Part shown: piece after piece, positions 53,666-63,061 of the stretch
How positions within the stretch are numbered: the stretch's first letter is position 1
Layout: the number at the start of each line of letters is the position of its first letter
Assembly: GCA_949123685.1 (NCBI GenBank)
Contig: CASBHZ010000002.1
Location: 27,792 to 91,791, forward strand
DNA: 64,000 bases
Origin: an uncultured Bacteroidales bacterium
GTDB lineage: Bacteria > Bacteroidota > Bacteroidia > Bacteroidales > Muribaculaceae
Reading direction: 5' to 3'
The notes under the pieces: model-generated
What the model saw: the letters and a program-made list of their open reading frames with translations, nothing else
Databases searched by the model: none
Told to the model about the DNA's origin: nothing
Position numbers and translations under genes: made by a program

Positions 53666-56600
53666 TTGACTTTTTTGAAACGTTTTTCACTACATATAAG
53701 GATTGCAGGCGCAATGATCGCGCTATTTATAATTGCATTCAGTTCCCAGTGTGGATATGCACTTGATGCGCAACATTATGCGCAAAACTCCGTATTGTCT
53801 CAAGGACGATGGATGAAAATCAAGGTCAACACCACAGGCATGCAGCTGATCTCAAACTCCGACCTCAAAGCCATGGGATTTTCAAATCCGGAGATGGTAA
53901 ACGTGTATGGCACGGGAGGAAGGATGGTTCGCGAAGCATTGACTTCAGACATGCCGGACGATCTTCCCCTACTTCCGAGTGTACGCACGCCGAAAGGTAT
54001 AGTGTTCTTCGGTGTTGACAATGTCACATGGAAGAGATCAGACGATGGTCTTTATACCCACACGCTCAATCCATATTGCAGCGAAAGCCTGTATTTTCTA
54101 TCAGACAGAGAGATAGAAAAAAAAGAGCTTCCTAAATCAGAAGCGCTCCCCTCCGGAACTTCAAGAACCGGGTCATTCACAGCGCGACTGCTTCACGAAC
54201 GAGACATTCAGGCTCCATCGCAGGAAGGAAGACTGCTACTTGGAGAAGATTTCCGTTCGGAGAAGTCTCAAAAATTTAATTTCACTCTATCAGGAATAGT
54301 TTCCGATAACGTTACAGCCAATGTGGCTTTCGGAGCCAAGACAACAAACGGCACTTCATCGCTGATCATAAGTGCCAACGGCGAACGGCTCCCGTCATCT
54401 TACACCGACAAGATTGATGCCTGTTCAACCAGTGAATTTATCAAGACCGCAATAACATCCAAAACTTTCACGCTTGATTCAGAAAAGCTTACGCTCGGCA
54501 TTGACTATTCATATTCCGGTGCGCTCTTCACGGCAAGACTGGATTATATAGAAGTTCTTTATGAACGCGGACTTGACCTCTCCGGAGGTGAACTTCATTT
54601 TTATGACAGTTTCAATGGAGAGACAGTGGAAATCGAAGGTTGTTCCCAAGATACCCGCATATGGGATGTCACGGATCCATGTAAAGTCAGCGAAGTAGAT
54701 TTCACGATTGAAGGCAATAACGGATATTTCACCCCACAAAGGGGTTATCACGAATATGTAGCATTCAATCCGGCATCTGTCAACCGCGCGATAACGCGCA
54801 GTGTCCGGGTCAATAACCAAGATATACATTCGATGGCATCTCCCGACATGGTTATAATCGCCTATCGTGAATATGCCCCTGCCGCAAACAGAATAGCCAA
54901 GCTTCATGAAGAGGCAGACGGCTTCACGGTGGCAGTGTTAACTCCGGAAGAGGTATATAATGAATTTTCCGGCGGACATGCAGACGTTGGCGCATTCCGC
55001 AAGCTGCTGAAGATGTGGCACGACCGTGGCGGTGAACGCACAACCAAATATTGTCTTCTTTTAGGACGCGGCTCATACGACACAAAAATGGTATCCACCG
55101 GAATACGCGGCGCCGGATATAAACCGCTTCCACTGTGGCAATCACCGGTAGGAAATACTGAAATCGAAGCCTATTCAACAGATGATATAATCGGCATGCT
55201 TGACGACACCGATGAAGACTCTTTCAATATCAAAAGTGCCAAAATGCATGTTGCCGTGGGACGTTTGCCGGTAACCAACGTAACGGAAGCCAATGACATG
55301 GCTGCAAAACTTGAAAAATATATCAAGAATCCCAATTATGGCACATGGCGCAACCGCGTGATGCTTATAGCTGACGATCAGGATAATGGCATACATCTTA
55401 TACAGACAGAGGATGTACACAAAAAGTTGATTGCCAACGCGCCTCATTATCAATATGAAAAATTATATCTGGATGCCTACCCGCTGGTATCTTCCAGTGT
55501 CGGCATGACATATCCGCAGGCTAAAGAAAGAATGATGCGGCTTTTCAACGAAGGCGTGATATACACCAACTATGTGGGGCATGCATCCACAAGTTCATGG
55601 ACCCACGAAAAATTGCTGACCTGGAATGATATAGTTTCCTTCAGTAACCCTAACCCAACATTCTTTTACGGTGCCACATGTTCATTCGCCACATGGGACG
55701 GCGATAACGTAAGCGGAGCTGAAAAATTGGTGCTCAATCCGGATGCCGGATTCATCGGGGCGATATGTCCGAGCCGCACAGTGCTCATTTATAAGAACGG
55801 TATTTTGAACCTCAAGATGGCAGACTGGATATTATCAACCGACACCGATGGAGAAGCGACAAGGATAGGCGATGTTTTTGTCCGCGCAAAGAATGAGTAT
55901 GACGACGATAACAAACTCCGTTATTGCCTGATCTCCGACCCCGCGCTCAGGATACCGAAACCTTCAAGAAATGTTTGCATCGAAAGTGTAAATGGAAAAG
56001 ACCTGACCTCGACAGATGGAGAAATGCCCGAACTCAAAGCCCTGGGCAAGGCAAACCTTAAGGGATACATAACAAACCCAGACGGATCGCGTGCCACCGA
56101 GTTCAATGGCAACATATCCATTGATCTTTATGATGCAGAAAAGGTAGTAGTGACAAACGGCAATGGAAAAGAGGGATCGGTAGAGACTTACAACGACCGG
56201 CAGACAAGATTATCTTCCGTTTCAGCTAATGTGACCGATGGAGAGTGGGAAGCCACACTCCTCCTGCCGGCAGAAATAGAAAACAACTACAGTCCGGCAA
56301 GAATTTCCGCTTATGCATGGAGCGATCAAGGCAAGGAAGCCCACGGCTCAACGGAATCTTTATATGTTTACGGATATGAGGATATTGAAACCCCGGATAC
56401 CAAAGGACCCGAAATCCGGACATTATACTTGAATTATCCCGATTTTAAGGATGGAATGATGGTTAATGCCAACCCGGTTGTCCATGCATCTTTTTCCGAT
56501 GAATCGGGCATCAATATCTCCGATTCAGGTATAGGGCACAAGATGTCGGTCACTCTTGACGGTAAACGCGTTTTCGATAATGTTTACATATATTACACCC

Positions 56601-57064
56601 CTGATTCCGAGGATCCTCTCGGTGGCTCAATCGCCTACCCTTTGAGCGATCTGTCATCAGGGGAACATACGTTGAAACTGACCGTTTATGACAACGCCAA
56701 CAACGCCTCTTCAAAATCTCTGTCTTTCAGCGTCGGAGCGATCAAAGATCCTGCGATACGGGATTTAGGCACAGACGTGAATCCCGCTTCAACAAGTGTT
56801 GTCTTTTCTATTGCCGTGGATCATCCCAACACACGAATAAAATATAGTCTCGAAGTGTTCGACCTCTCCGGCAAGAGAGTATGGAACCAAGACCAGTCAG
56901 TCACGAGCGATATGCAAGGCGGCATCAAGACTCGCTGGGATCTTAAAGATAATGTCGGAAGACGCGTTGCACGCGGCATATACCTCTACCGCGCCACTGT
57001 AGAGACTCCGGAAGGCATGTATAGCTCGCAGACAAAAAAACTTGCAGTCACGGCACAACCATAA
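53666..57064 (+). CDS. porU: T9SS sortase-like PorU (C25 peptidase)
   Basis: Gingipain-fold protease that in other Bacteroidetes removes the C-terminal domain of type IX secretion cargo and attaches it to A-LPS. The 1,132-residue protein has a signal peptide (to about residue 33) and a PorU-type N-terminal beta domain (about 34-390). The C25 domain (about 400-760) carries the catalytic dyad His639 (NYVGHASTSSWTHE) and Cys672 (FYGATCSFATWD) and SRTV. C-terminal Ig-like modules and an FlgD-like end (WDLKDNVGRRVARGIYLYRATVE) follow. The start is a TTG at 53666, with AAAAGGA upstream. A second TTG (53675) is also possible. An ATG start (53714) would leave a signal peptide without its positive end. 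Second C25 protein downstream, then porV. Confidence 0.88.
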   Translation: MTFLKRFSLHIRIAGAMIALFIIAFSSQCGYALDAQHYAQNSVLSQGRWMKIKVNTTGMQLISNSDLKAMGFSNPEMVNVYGTGGRMVREALTSDMPDDLPLLPSVRTPKGIVFFGVDNVTWKRSDDGLYTHTLNPYCSESLYFLSDREIEKKELPKSEALPSGTSRTGSFTARLLHERDIQAPSQEGRLLLGEDFRSEKSQKFNFTLSGIVSDNVTANVAFGAKTTNGTSSLIISANGERLPSSYTDKIDACSTSEFIKTAITSKTFTLDSEKLTLGIDYSYSGALFTARLDYIEVLYERGLDLSGGELHFYDSFNGETVEIEGCSQDTRIWDVTDPCKVSEVDFTIEGNNGYFTPQRGYHEYVAFNPASVNRAITRSVRVNNQDIHSMASPDMVIIAYREYAPAANRIAKLHEEADGFTVAVLTPEEVYNEFSGGHADVGAFRKLLKMWHDRGGERTTKYCLLLGRGSYDTKMVSTGIRGAGYKPLPLWQSPVGNTEIEAYSTDDIIGMLDDTDEDSFNIKSAKMHVAVGRLPVTNVTEANDMAAKLEKYIKNPNYGTWRNRVMLIADDQDNGIHLIQTEDVHKKLIANAPHYQYEKLYLDAYPLVSSSVGMTYPQAKERMMRLFNEGVIYTNYVGHASTSSWTHEKLLTWNDIVSFSNPNPTFFYGATCSFATWDGDNVSGAEKLVLNPDAGFIGAICPSRTVLIYKNGILNLKMADWILSTDTDGEATRIGDVFVRAKNEYDDDNKLRYCLISDPALRIPKPSRNVCIESVNGKDLTSTDGEMPELKALGKANLKGYITNPDGSRATEFNGNISIDLYDAEKVVVTNGNGKEGSVETYNDRQTRLSSVSANVTDGEWEATLLLPAEIENNYSPARISAYAWSDQGKEAHGSTESLYVYGYEDIETPDTKGPEIRTLYLNYPDFKDGMMVNANPVVHASFSDESGINISDSGIGHKMSVTLDGKRVFDNVYIYYTPDSEDPLGGSIAYPLSDLSSGEHTLKLTVYDNANNASSKSLSFSVGAIKDPAIRDLGTDVNPASTSVVFSIAVDHPNTRIKYSLEVFDLSGKRVWNQDQSVTSDMQGGIKTRWDLKDNVGRRVARGIYLYRATVETPEGMYSSQTKKLAVTAQP

Positions 57065-57114
57065 ATAATCCGGACAATGAACCTGCAATCGTGCATTAAG
57101 CTGTTTAGAAAATT

Positions 57115-57753
57115 ATGAACGAAGATAACAACCTGATTTTGCCGGAGCCGACATTGCGCAGGCTTCCATGGTATCTGGCTTATGTGGAAATACTCAAGGC
57201 TAATGGAGTTGAGAATGTAAGCTCCACCCAGATTTCCCGTGCATTAAGCGTGGATGCCTCCCAGATAGCAAAAGACCTATCTTTCCTTAATATTAAAGGC
57301 AAAACAAGAATCGGTTATGAAGTAGACATTTTGGTTGAAGCATTGTCAGACTTCCTTGGATTCACCCGTTCTCACAAGGCTTATGTCATAGGCACAGGCA
57401 GTCTCGGGAAAGCTCTTATACGCGACTCCGGACTTTCAAACTACGGACTGGAGATCGTTGCCGGGTTCGACGTCAACCCGGAGGTTATAGCACGCAAGGA
57501 TCTTGGCGTGCCTATATATCATATTGACAAAATATACGATGTAATGGAAGAAAATCCGGCATCCATCGGCATCCTTACTGTTCCGGCTCAATCCGCACAG
57601 GAATGTGCGGATACCGCTATCGGTGCAGGAGTCAAGGCAATCTGGAATTTCTCACCATACAGGGTAAAAGTTGCTGAAGGTGTCGTGATGGCTAACACAT
57701 CCATATATGCGCATTTAGCATTGATTTTCAACAGACTTGAAGAGAACCGTTAA
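57115..57753 (+). CDS. rex: Redox-sensing transcriptional repressor Rex
   Basis: Represses fermentative and respiratory genes and lets go of DNA when NADH is high. The 212-residue protein has an N-terminal winged helix (about 12-80: TLRRLPWYLAYVEILKANGVENVSSTQISRAL and IAKDLSFLN), the Rossmann glycine motif YVIGTGSLGKAL (about 90-101) and AGFDVNPEV, and ends in YAHLALIFNRLEE, the swapped helix. It lies between two C25 protease genes and upstream of the FAH-like gene (two bases). The motif AAGCTGTTTAG lies just before the ATG. Confidence 0.95.
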   Translation: MNEDNNLILPEPTLRRLPWYLAYVEILKANGVENVSSTQISRALSVDASQIAKDLSFLNIKGKTRIGYEVDILVEALSDFLGFTRSHKAYVIGTGSLGKALIRDSGLSNYGLEIVAGFDVNPEVIARKDLGVPIYHIDKIYDVMEENPASIGILTVPAQSAQECADTAIGAGVKAIWNFSPYRVKVAEGVVMANTSIYAHLALIFNRLEENR

Positions 57754-57755
57754 AA

Positions 57756-58340
57756 ATGAAGATATTCTGTATTCTCAAAAATAACGATGAAGCAGCCAAT
57801 GACGACTTGAATTGGCACATGCTTCCCGATTCCTCCGTTTTACGTTCTGACAATCCATTTTTCGTGCCGGATTTTGATACTGATTTCAAGATTTATCCTG
57901 CAATAGCCGTCAGAATCGGAAGACTGGGGAAATCCGTGGCTTTCCGCTTCGCCCATCGCTACTATTCTGAAGCTACAATCTCTGTCACGGTAAGGGCTGA
58001 GAACCTGCTCGCCGATTTACGAGGCAAAGGGTTGCCGTGGGATCGCGCCGTTTCTTTTGATAAAAGTTGCATGATTGGCAACTTCATGCCTATAGACCGG
58101 TTATGCGACAACGAAAATGTCATTATAAACATAGACGGAAGGAGAATCGAAATAGACACGAGCAATCTGAGATCAGACATAGATAGTATTATAGCTGCGA
58201 TCAGCGAGAACAATATCCTCAAGATCGGAGATGTCGTTCTAATTCCTGTTACAGGCGCTGACGGGATTTCATTGACACCCGGCATGGAACTGAAAGCTTA
58301 CACTGACAATGAGAAACTTCTTGAAATAAGAATAAAATGA
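57756..58340 (+). CDS. FAH-family-like protein, metal-site residues replaced
   Basis: A 194-residue cytosolic protein that matches the fumarylacetoacetate hydrolase family along most of its length: PFFVPDFDTDFKIYPAIAVRIGRLGKSV, FAHRYYSEATISVTVRAENLLADLRGKGLPWDRA, FDKSCMIGNFMPID, the SDIDSIIAAISE segment and KIGDVVLIPVTGADG. In active members an E-x-E motif and an Asp bind the metal. Here the E-x-E position reads YPAI, and the later TARDLQ-type segment reads VRAENL. It may have lost catalysis. The end overlaps the next gene by four bases, which couples it to the second C25 gene. Confidence 0.7.
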   Translation: MKIFCILKNNDEAANDDLNWHMLPDSSVLRSDNPFFVPDFDTDFKIYPAIAVRIGRLGKSVAFRFAHRYYSEATISVTVRAENLLADLRGKGLPWDRAVSFDKSCMIGNFMPIDRLCDNENVIINIDGRRIEIDTSNLRSDIDSIIAAISENNILKIGDVVLIPVTGADGISLTPGMELKAYTDNEKLLEIRIK

Positions 58341-61300
58341 ACCTCAACCGGCTTGTTGCATCATTTGTCGTTTTCCTTGTGTCCTCAGCTTGTCCTGAAG
58401 TTATTTCCGCATATACTTTCCAACAAAATTCCAATTTCAGTTCAGGCAAATGGATAAAGATAGAAATTGATTCTACCGGACTGTATCAGATTCCATACGA
58501 TCAGCTCAAAGAAATGGGATTTGAAAATCCACAGGCTGTAGGAGTATATGGCAAAGGTGGGGTAATACAACCCTTAAACTTCGCGGAAACCGGAAAAGGA
58601 TTGGCATATCAGGATGATATCAAACAGATTGCCATAATTCATGACAACCAATCACTTTATTTTTATGGCAAAGGAACGGAAGATATAACATTCGAAACAA
58701 AGGTATCCCCAACTTCCGGGAAAGACATACATCTCTTCAAAAGAGGAATGCTGAATATCTATTCAAATAGCGGTTATTATTTCCTATCAGACAAAGAAAT
58801 CCCACGACTTGCCACAGAAGCGGCATATGAAGAGGATGCAACCATGTTGAGTTCCGGATATGGATACATATACCACGAAAAAGACATAAGCCATAATATC
58901 ACTAACACCGGACAGCTTTTCTGGGGAGAAAGTTTTCTTTCCGGGAAACCGGCACTTAGCTGGACAAGCCGGACACCATATCTCTCCGACGGGACAGGCA
59001 GATTATCTTACAGACTATACACATCCCCTCTGTCAAGGGGAACGGTGGAAATATCCATAAAGGATTCAGAATCCACCTATAAACAGAGTTTCTCAACTCT
59101 CAGTGCCGACAAATTTTGGGATTATCCACCTTCGGCATCGAATATACCTATCGAATATGCTCTGAAACAGGCTGATAATATCACATTAAGCATAAACGCT
59201 ATAAGCAACAACGCCGATTACCTCAATCTCGATTATTGGTTACTCACCTACCCCAAGGCACTCCCGGGAAATTCAGCACTCAAAGAAAATCCTGCAGAAC
59301 AATATTCCTTCCCCACCCTCCCTGCCACAAGCTATAGCCTCGAACTTAGTGAAAGCCTTAAACTTCTTGACGTCACCTTTCCCGATGCAATCTCTTTAGG
59401 GAAACGCAGCTGCGAAGACCCCTCGAAAATAGGATTCCTGTCATCGGCAAGAAACTCATCGGTAATAATATATGATCCACAACGGAAACAGTTGCAAATA
59501 AAAAGCTGGCAACCGGTTGCCAACATCAATCTGCATGCCCTACATGCCGATGGAGCAGATCTGTTAATAATCACGACTCCACGCTTCCGCACATATGCAG
59601 ACCGCATAGCCGACCTTCATCGCTCACATGAACATATAAAGGTTGCCGTAGCCACACCTGAGGAAATATATAATGAATTTTCAAGCGGAGTTCCAGATCC
59701 AATGGCATATAGGGCAATAGCCAAAATGTTATACCAGTCCTCGGGAAACCGGCTTAGAAACATTTTGTTGTTCGGACCGAGCGACCGCAACATTCGCCAG
59801 TCAATAGACGGTGAAAACCGATTCGACCGCATTATCGCAATGCAACAGGCAAACGCCACTCCCGGAAGGGCGGCAAGTCCTGCATATGATTTTTACGGCA
59901 TAATGAAAGATGTCGTGAATAGTGAACAGCTACACCGGGAAACTATGGAAATCGGGGTAGGTCTTCTGTCATGCGAGTCAGAGATGGAATGTCAACGCGC
60001 CATCCGAAAGATCGAAGAATATCTTACGGACGACACTCAGGCATGGAGAATCAACGAAACCTTAACGGTCGGCGGACTTCACGATAATCACACCCATGGT
60101 CAACAGGCTGAAGATTTCGGGAACTATATCCGCAATTACTCCGGCATCGGGGGAATTTCACATTCAACTATAGCAATTGACGCATATGGCAATGAGGAAG
60201 CCCGACGGCGGTTTATCTCGCATCTTGAAAGCGGCAAGAACATATCTATATGGTTCGGACATGGAGCACGCACGATGCTGGGACAAGACAAAAATTTCTT
60301 CACCACATCCGAGGCAATAAACCTTAAAAACAGGCATCTCGGTTTCATGTACATGGGTGGCTGCGACTTCTCGATTCCTGATGCAAGATCACGCGGACTC
60401 GGAGAGACCATCGTGCTTGATTCGGAACGCGGCATGGCAGGGGCTATAGTAAGCACCCGCACGGCATGGTCAAACCAGAATTATGATCTCGGTAAAAGAA
60501 TAATTGCAGGATGGCTGTCTCCATCGGGCAATGACACATCTCCCACCATCGGGGAGATCTATGCCTATTCCAAATCGGTTTCACCCTCAGCCAATTCAAT
60601 GACGTTCATCCTGACAGGAGATCCCGCTTTGAGGGTCCCCTCTCCTATCAGAAAAATAAACATGTCAACTTCCCGAACTGCGTCTTGCGGAGAAAAAATC
60701 AAAGCGGAAGGCACAATAGTTGACAAGAGTGGTAAAACGGACAATTCATTTAACGGTAAGATTGTTCTCAAACTTATGGAACCATCAATGAAGTTAAGAT
60801 CAAAGGATTATGTCACCGGAACAAGCTCCAAGCCTGTGAAAATAAATATAAACGGCAAGGACACGATTGTATATTACACCCTTGATGTCACATATGACAC
60901 AAACCTGCTCTCGGCGACTGAGACCGAGGTGACAAATGGAAAATTCAGCACAGACTTGGTGATTCCCGGTAAGGCAGATAAATTCAAAGGCAAACAACTG
61001 AGACTTCATGGCGGAGCATTCGACAAATCCAGTTGGCTTGGCGCAGCGGGTTCCGTAGGAATAACAGTTTCCGATACACCTGCAAATGAAGAGATTATTG
61101 ATAGAGAATCGCCAACAGTCGAACTCGTTTATGACAATGCCGGTCAGGCTATCCTCGTAAACGCTTATGATGAGACAGCACTTCCTCTTTCCCCGGCATC
61201 ATACGAAGTTTCCGTAGATGGGAAACCGGCTCTCCTGACAACATCCGGATTCATGGAAGATGGGAACACCGGAAATCATTTTGAAGGGTATACCGATGTC

Positions 61301-61675
61301 TCCGACCTTACGGATGGTGTCCATTCCTATGCAATAAGAGTCCGGGATATCGCAGGCAATGTTGCATTTACTGAAATGGATTTTACCAAATGTCCGAGCA
61401 ATGCAACCCTGTCGTTAAATCTTTCTACAAAGGCTGCCGTCGATGAAATTGAAATCTTCACTGACAGCGATTTCTCCGGAATTTTGGAGTTTGAAATCCG
61501 CAATTCCAAAGGAGAGACAATCATATCCAACTCAACTGAGATGAAATCCATTACATGGGATTGCAAAGATTCGGAAGGTAAGAAAGTTGAGACCGGTCTA
61601 TATCGAGCAAGAATCCGGACATCAAACACCCCTGTCAAATATTCAGAATGGGTCAACTTCGCAGTGCTTGATTGA
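58337..61675 (+). CDS. Second PorU-like C25 peptidase-family protein
   Basis: A 1,112-residue exported protein with a PorU-like N-terminal domain (FSSGKWIKIEIDSTGLYQIPYDQLKEMGFENPQAVGVYG), a C25-type domain and a C-terminal FlgD-like end (TWDCKDSEGKKVETGLYRARIRT). The dyad is retained with changed surroundings: His642 in WFGHGARTM and Cys676 in MGGCDFSIPD, spacing 33 residues versus 32 in the 53.7 kb protein. The two proteins share gene-product layout but are far diverged. It sits directly before porV, the position PorU holds in Porphyromonas. Which of the two is the true sortase is open. Overlaps the FAH-like gene by four bases. Confidence 0.8.
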   Translation: MNLNRLVASFVVFLVSSACPEVISAYTFQQNSNFSSGKWIKIEIDSTGLYQIPYDQLKEMGFENPQAVGVYGKGGVIQPLNFAETGKGLAYQDDIKQIAIIHDNQSLYFYGKGTEDITFETKVSPTSGKDIHLFKRGMLNIYSNSGYYFLSDKEIPRLATEAAYEEDATMLSSGYGYIYHEKDISHNITNTGQLFWGESFLSGKPALSWTSRTPYLSDGTGRLSYRLYTSPLSRGTVEISIKDSESTYKQSFSTLSADKFWDYPPSASNIPIEYALKQADNITLSINAISNNADYLNLDYWLLTYPKALPGNSALKENPAEQYSFPTLPATSYSLELSESLKLLDVTFPDAISLGKRSCEDPSKIGFLSSARNSSVIIYDPQRKQLQIKSWQPVANINLHALHADGADLLIITTPRFRTYADRIADLHRSHEHIKVAVATPEEIYNEFSSGVPDPMAYRAIAKMLYQSSGNRLRNILLFGPSDRNIRQSIDGENRFDRIIAMQQANATPGRAASPAYDFYGIMKDVVNSEQLHRETMEIGVGLLSCESEMECQRAIRKIEEYLTDDTQAWRINETLTVGGLHDNHTHGQQAEDFGNYIRNYSGIGGISHSTIAIDAYGNEEARRRFISHLESGKNISIWFGHGARTMLGQDKNFFTTSEAINLKNRHLGFMYMGGCDFSIPDARSRGLGETIVLDSERGMAGAIVSTRTAWSNQNYDLGKRIIAGWLSPSGNDTSPTIGEIYAYSKSVSPSANSMTFILTGDPALRVPSPIRKINMSTSRTASCGEKIKAEGTIVDKSGKTDNSFNGKIVLKLMEPSMKLRSKDYVTGTSSKPVKININGKDTIVYYTLDVTYDTNLLSATETEVTNGKFSTDLVIPGKADKFKGKQLRLHGGAFDKSSWLGAAGSVGITVSDTPANEEIIDRESPTVELVYDNAGQAILVNAYDETALPLSPASYEVSVDGKPALLTTSGFMEDGNTGNHFEGYTDVSDLTDGVHSYAIRVRDIAGNVAFTEMDFTKCPSNATLSLNLSTKAAVDEIEIFTDSDFSGILEFEIRNSKGETIISNSTEMKSITWDCKDSEGKKVETGLYRARIRTSNTPVKYSEWVNFAVLD

Positions 61676-61734
61676 AAAATAAGTCAAAAGGGGTTCTAAC
61701 AATAAAAGAATCAAATTTGAGTTTTACAGATAGA

Positions 61735-62952
61735 ATGAAATTTAAATACAGAATATTGACAACATTGGCGGGATTTGCATTCGGAGCAGCATGCATGTCC
61801 GCCCAGAATGACATCAAGGATAACGAGTTCAATCCGGTGAACACCGGTGTCACCACTCTTTCTATTGCACCGGATGCCCGAGGCAGTTCCATGGGTAACC
61901 TCGGAGCGGCAACCGATCCGGATATGAACTCTCAATTCTGGAATCCCTCGAAATATGCATTCGGATATTCCACAGGAGGACTTTCGTTATCATATACCCC
62001 GTGGCTCCGCAAGATAGTAAACGACATATTCCTTGCGAACCTTGCAGGTTATTGGAAACCCGGTAGCGGAGACAATCAGGCTTTCAGCGCCTCCTTGAGA
62101 TATTTTTCCCTGGGAGAGGTAACCACCGGATATGACACCGGAGAAAACGTAATGACCATAAATCCATATGAGTTTGCCTTGGACTTGGGATATTCCCGCA
62201 AACTGTCTGAAAAATTCTCTATGGGTGTCGTATTACGCTACATCTTCTCAGACCTTTCATACAACGACACCCAGACAGGCGAATCGAACACGCCTGCATC
62301 GGCATTCTCGGTAGACCTGTCGGGATATTATACGTCATATCCGATGATAGGACGCAGCGAGTGCCAGTTTTCTTGGGGATTCGACATTTCCAATATCGGT
62401 ACGAAAGTAAGTTACGACCATGGTGCCTCTAACGCTTTCCTACCTACAAACCTGCGACTCGGAGCTAATTTCATGTTCCCCCTTGCCGATTACAACACTC
62501 TCGCGTTCGGTCTTGACCTCAACAAGCTCCTTGTTCCCACCAAACCTCGACAGAAAGATTTTGACACCTCCACCGCAGAGGGGCAACAGGAATATGAAGA
62601 TGCTCTTGACAAATGGGAGAGCATGTCACCGATCACCGGTATATTCAAAAGTTTTTCCGATGCGCCCGGAGGCTTCAAGGAGGAATTGCAGGAGGTCGGT
62701 GTAAGTTTCGGTGCCGAATATGCCTACAATCAGCAATTTTTCGTTCGTGCCGGTTACAACTATGAGCATGCCAACAAAGGAGGCAGAAGTTACTTCGCAT
62801 TCGGTGCCGGCTTCTCGCTCAACGTGGTTCAGCTCGATGCGTCATATATGCTTGCCACGGCACAGAGCAGCCCTCTTGACCAGACTCTCCGCTTCACCCT
62901 CACCTTTGACATGGACGGTCTCCGCGACCTCCTCGGAAAGAGACGAAAATAA
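61735..62952 (+). CDS. porV: T9SS outer-membrane channel protein PorV
   Basis: Outer-membrane barrel that shuttles type IX cargo from the Sov translocon to the PorU attachment complex. The 405-residue protein has a signal peptide (MKFKYRILTTLAGFAFGAACMSA) and the PorV hallmark NTGVTTLSIAPDARGSSMGNLGAATDPDMNSQFWNPSKYAF. FadL-type strands follow and the end is LDQTLRFTLTFDMDGLRDLLGK. The ORF opens earlier with a TTG at 61672, but ATG 61735 gives the proper signal peptide. It lies 59 bases downstream of the second PorU-like gene and is followed by repeat site E and lgt. Confidence 0.93.
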   Translation: MKFKYRILTTLAGFAFGAACMSAQNDIKDNEFNPVNTGVTTLSIAPDARGSSMGNLGAATDPDMNSQFWNPSKYAFGYSTGGLSLSYTPWLRKIVNDIFLANLAGYWKPGSGDNQAFSASLRYFSLGEVTTGYDTGENVMTINPYEFALDLGYSRKLSEKFSMGVVLRYIFSDLSYNDTQTGESNTPASAFSVDLSGYYTSYPMIGRSECQFSWGFDISNIGTKVSYDHGASNAFLPTNLRLGANFMFPLADYNTLAFGLDLNKLLVPTKPRQKDFDTSTAEGQQEYEDALDKWESMSPITGIFKSFSDAPGGFKEELQEVGVSFGAEYAYNQQFFVRAGYNYEHANKGGRSYFAFGAGFSLNVVQLDASYMLATAQSSPLDQTLRFTLTFDMDGLRDLLGKRRK

Positions 62953-62955
62953 TTT

Positions 62956-63055
62956 GAGGCATTAGGCATTAGGCGTTAGACTTTAGAAGTTTAACCGAAA
63001 AAGCTTAAGTCCAAAACCTAAAACCTAAGGCCTAAGGCCTAAGGCCTAAAACCTA
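62956..63055. repeat. TTTAGGC/GCCTAAA hairpin repeat, site E
   Basis: Forward half GAGGCATTAGGCATTAGGCG (62956-62975) plus TTAGACTTTAG, a spacer with AAGCTTAAG, then the complementary half with CCTAAAACCTAAGG and further CCTAAGG copies (63016-63055). It begins four bases after the porV stop and ends seven bases before the lgt ATG, so it fills the gap. Confidence 0.85.
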
Positions 63056-63061
63056 CATAAT

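Noticed and set aside
57115..57753. Rex binding sites upstream of pta-ackA
   Set aside because: No clear TTGTGAA-type dyad was seen at 46803-47007, so a link between rex and pta-ackA is not supported from sequence.
17383..63055. CRISPR array or nematode telomere-like TTAGGC contamination
   Set aside because: Units are 7-9 bases, degenerate and without spacers, split into complementary halves between normal bacterial genes. There are no cas genes and no long uniform TTAGGC run.
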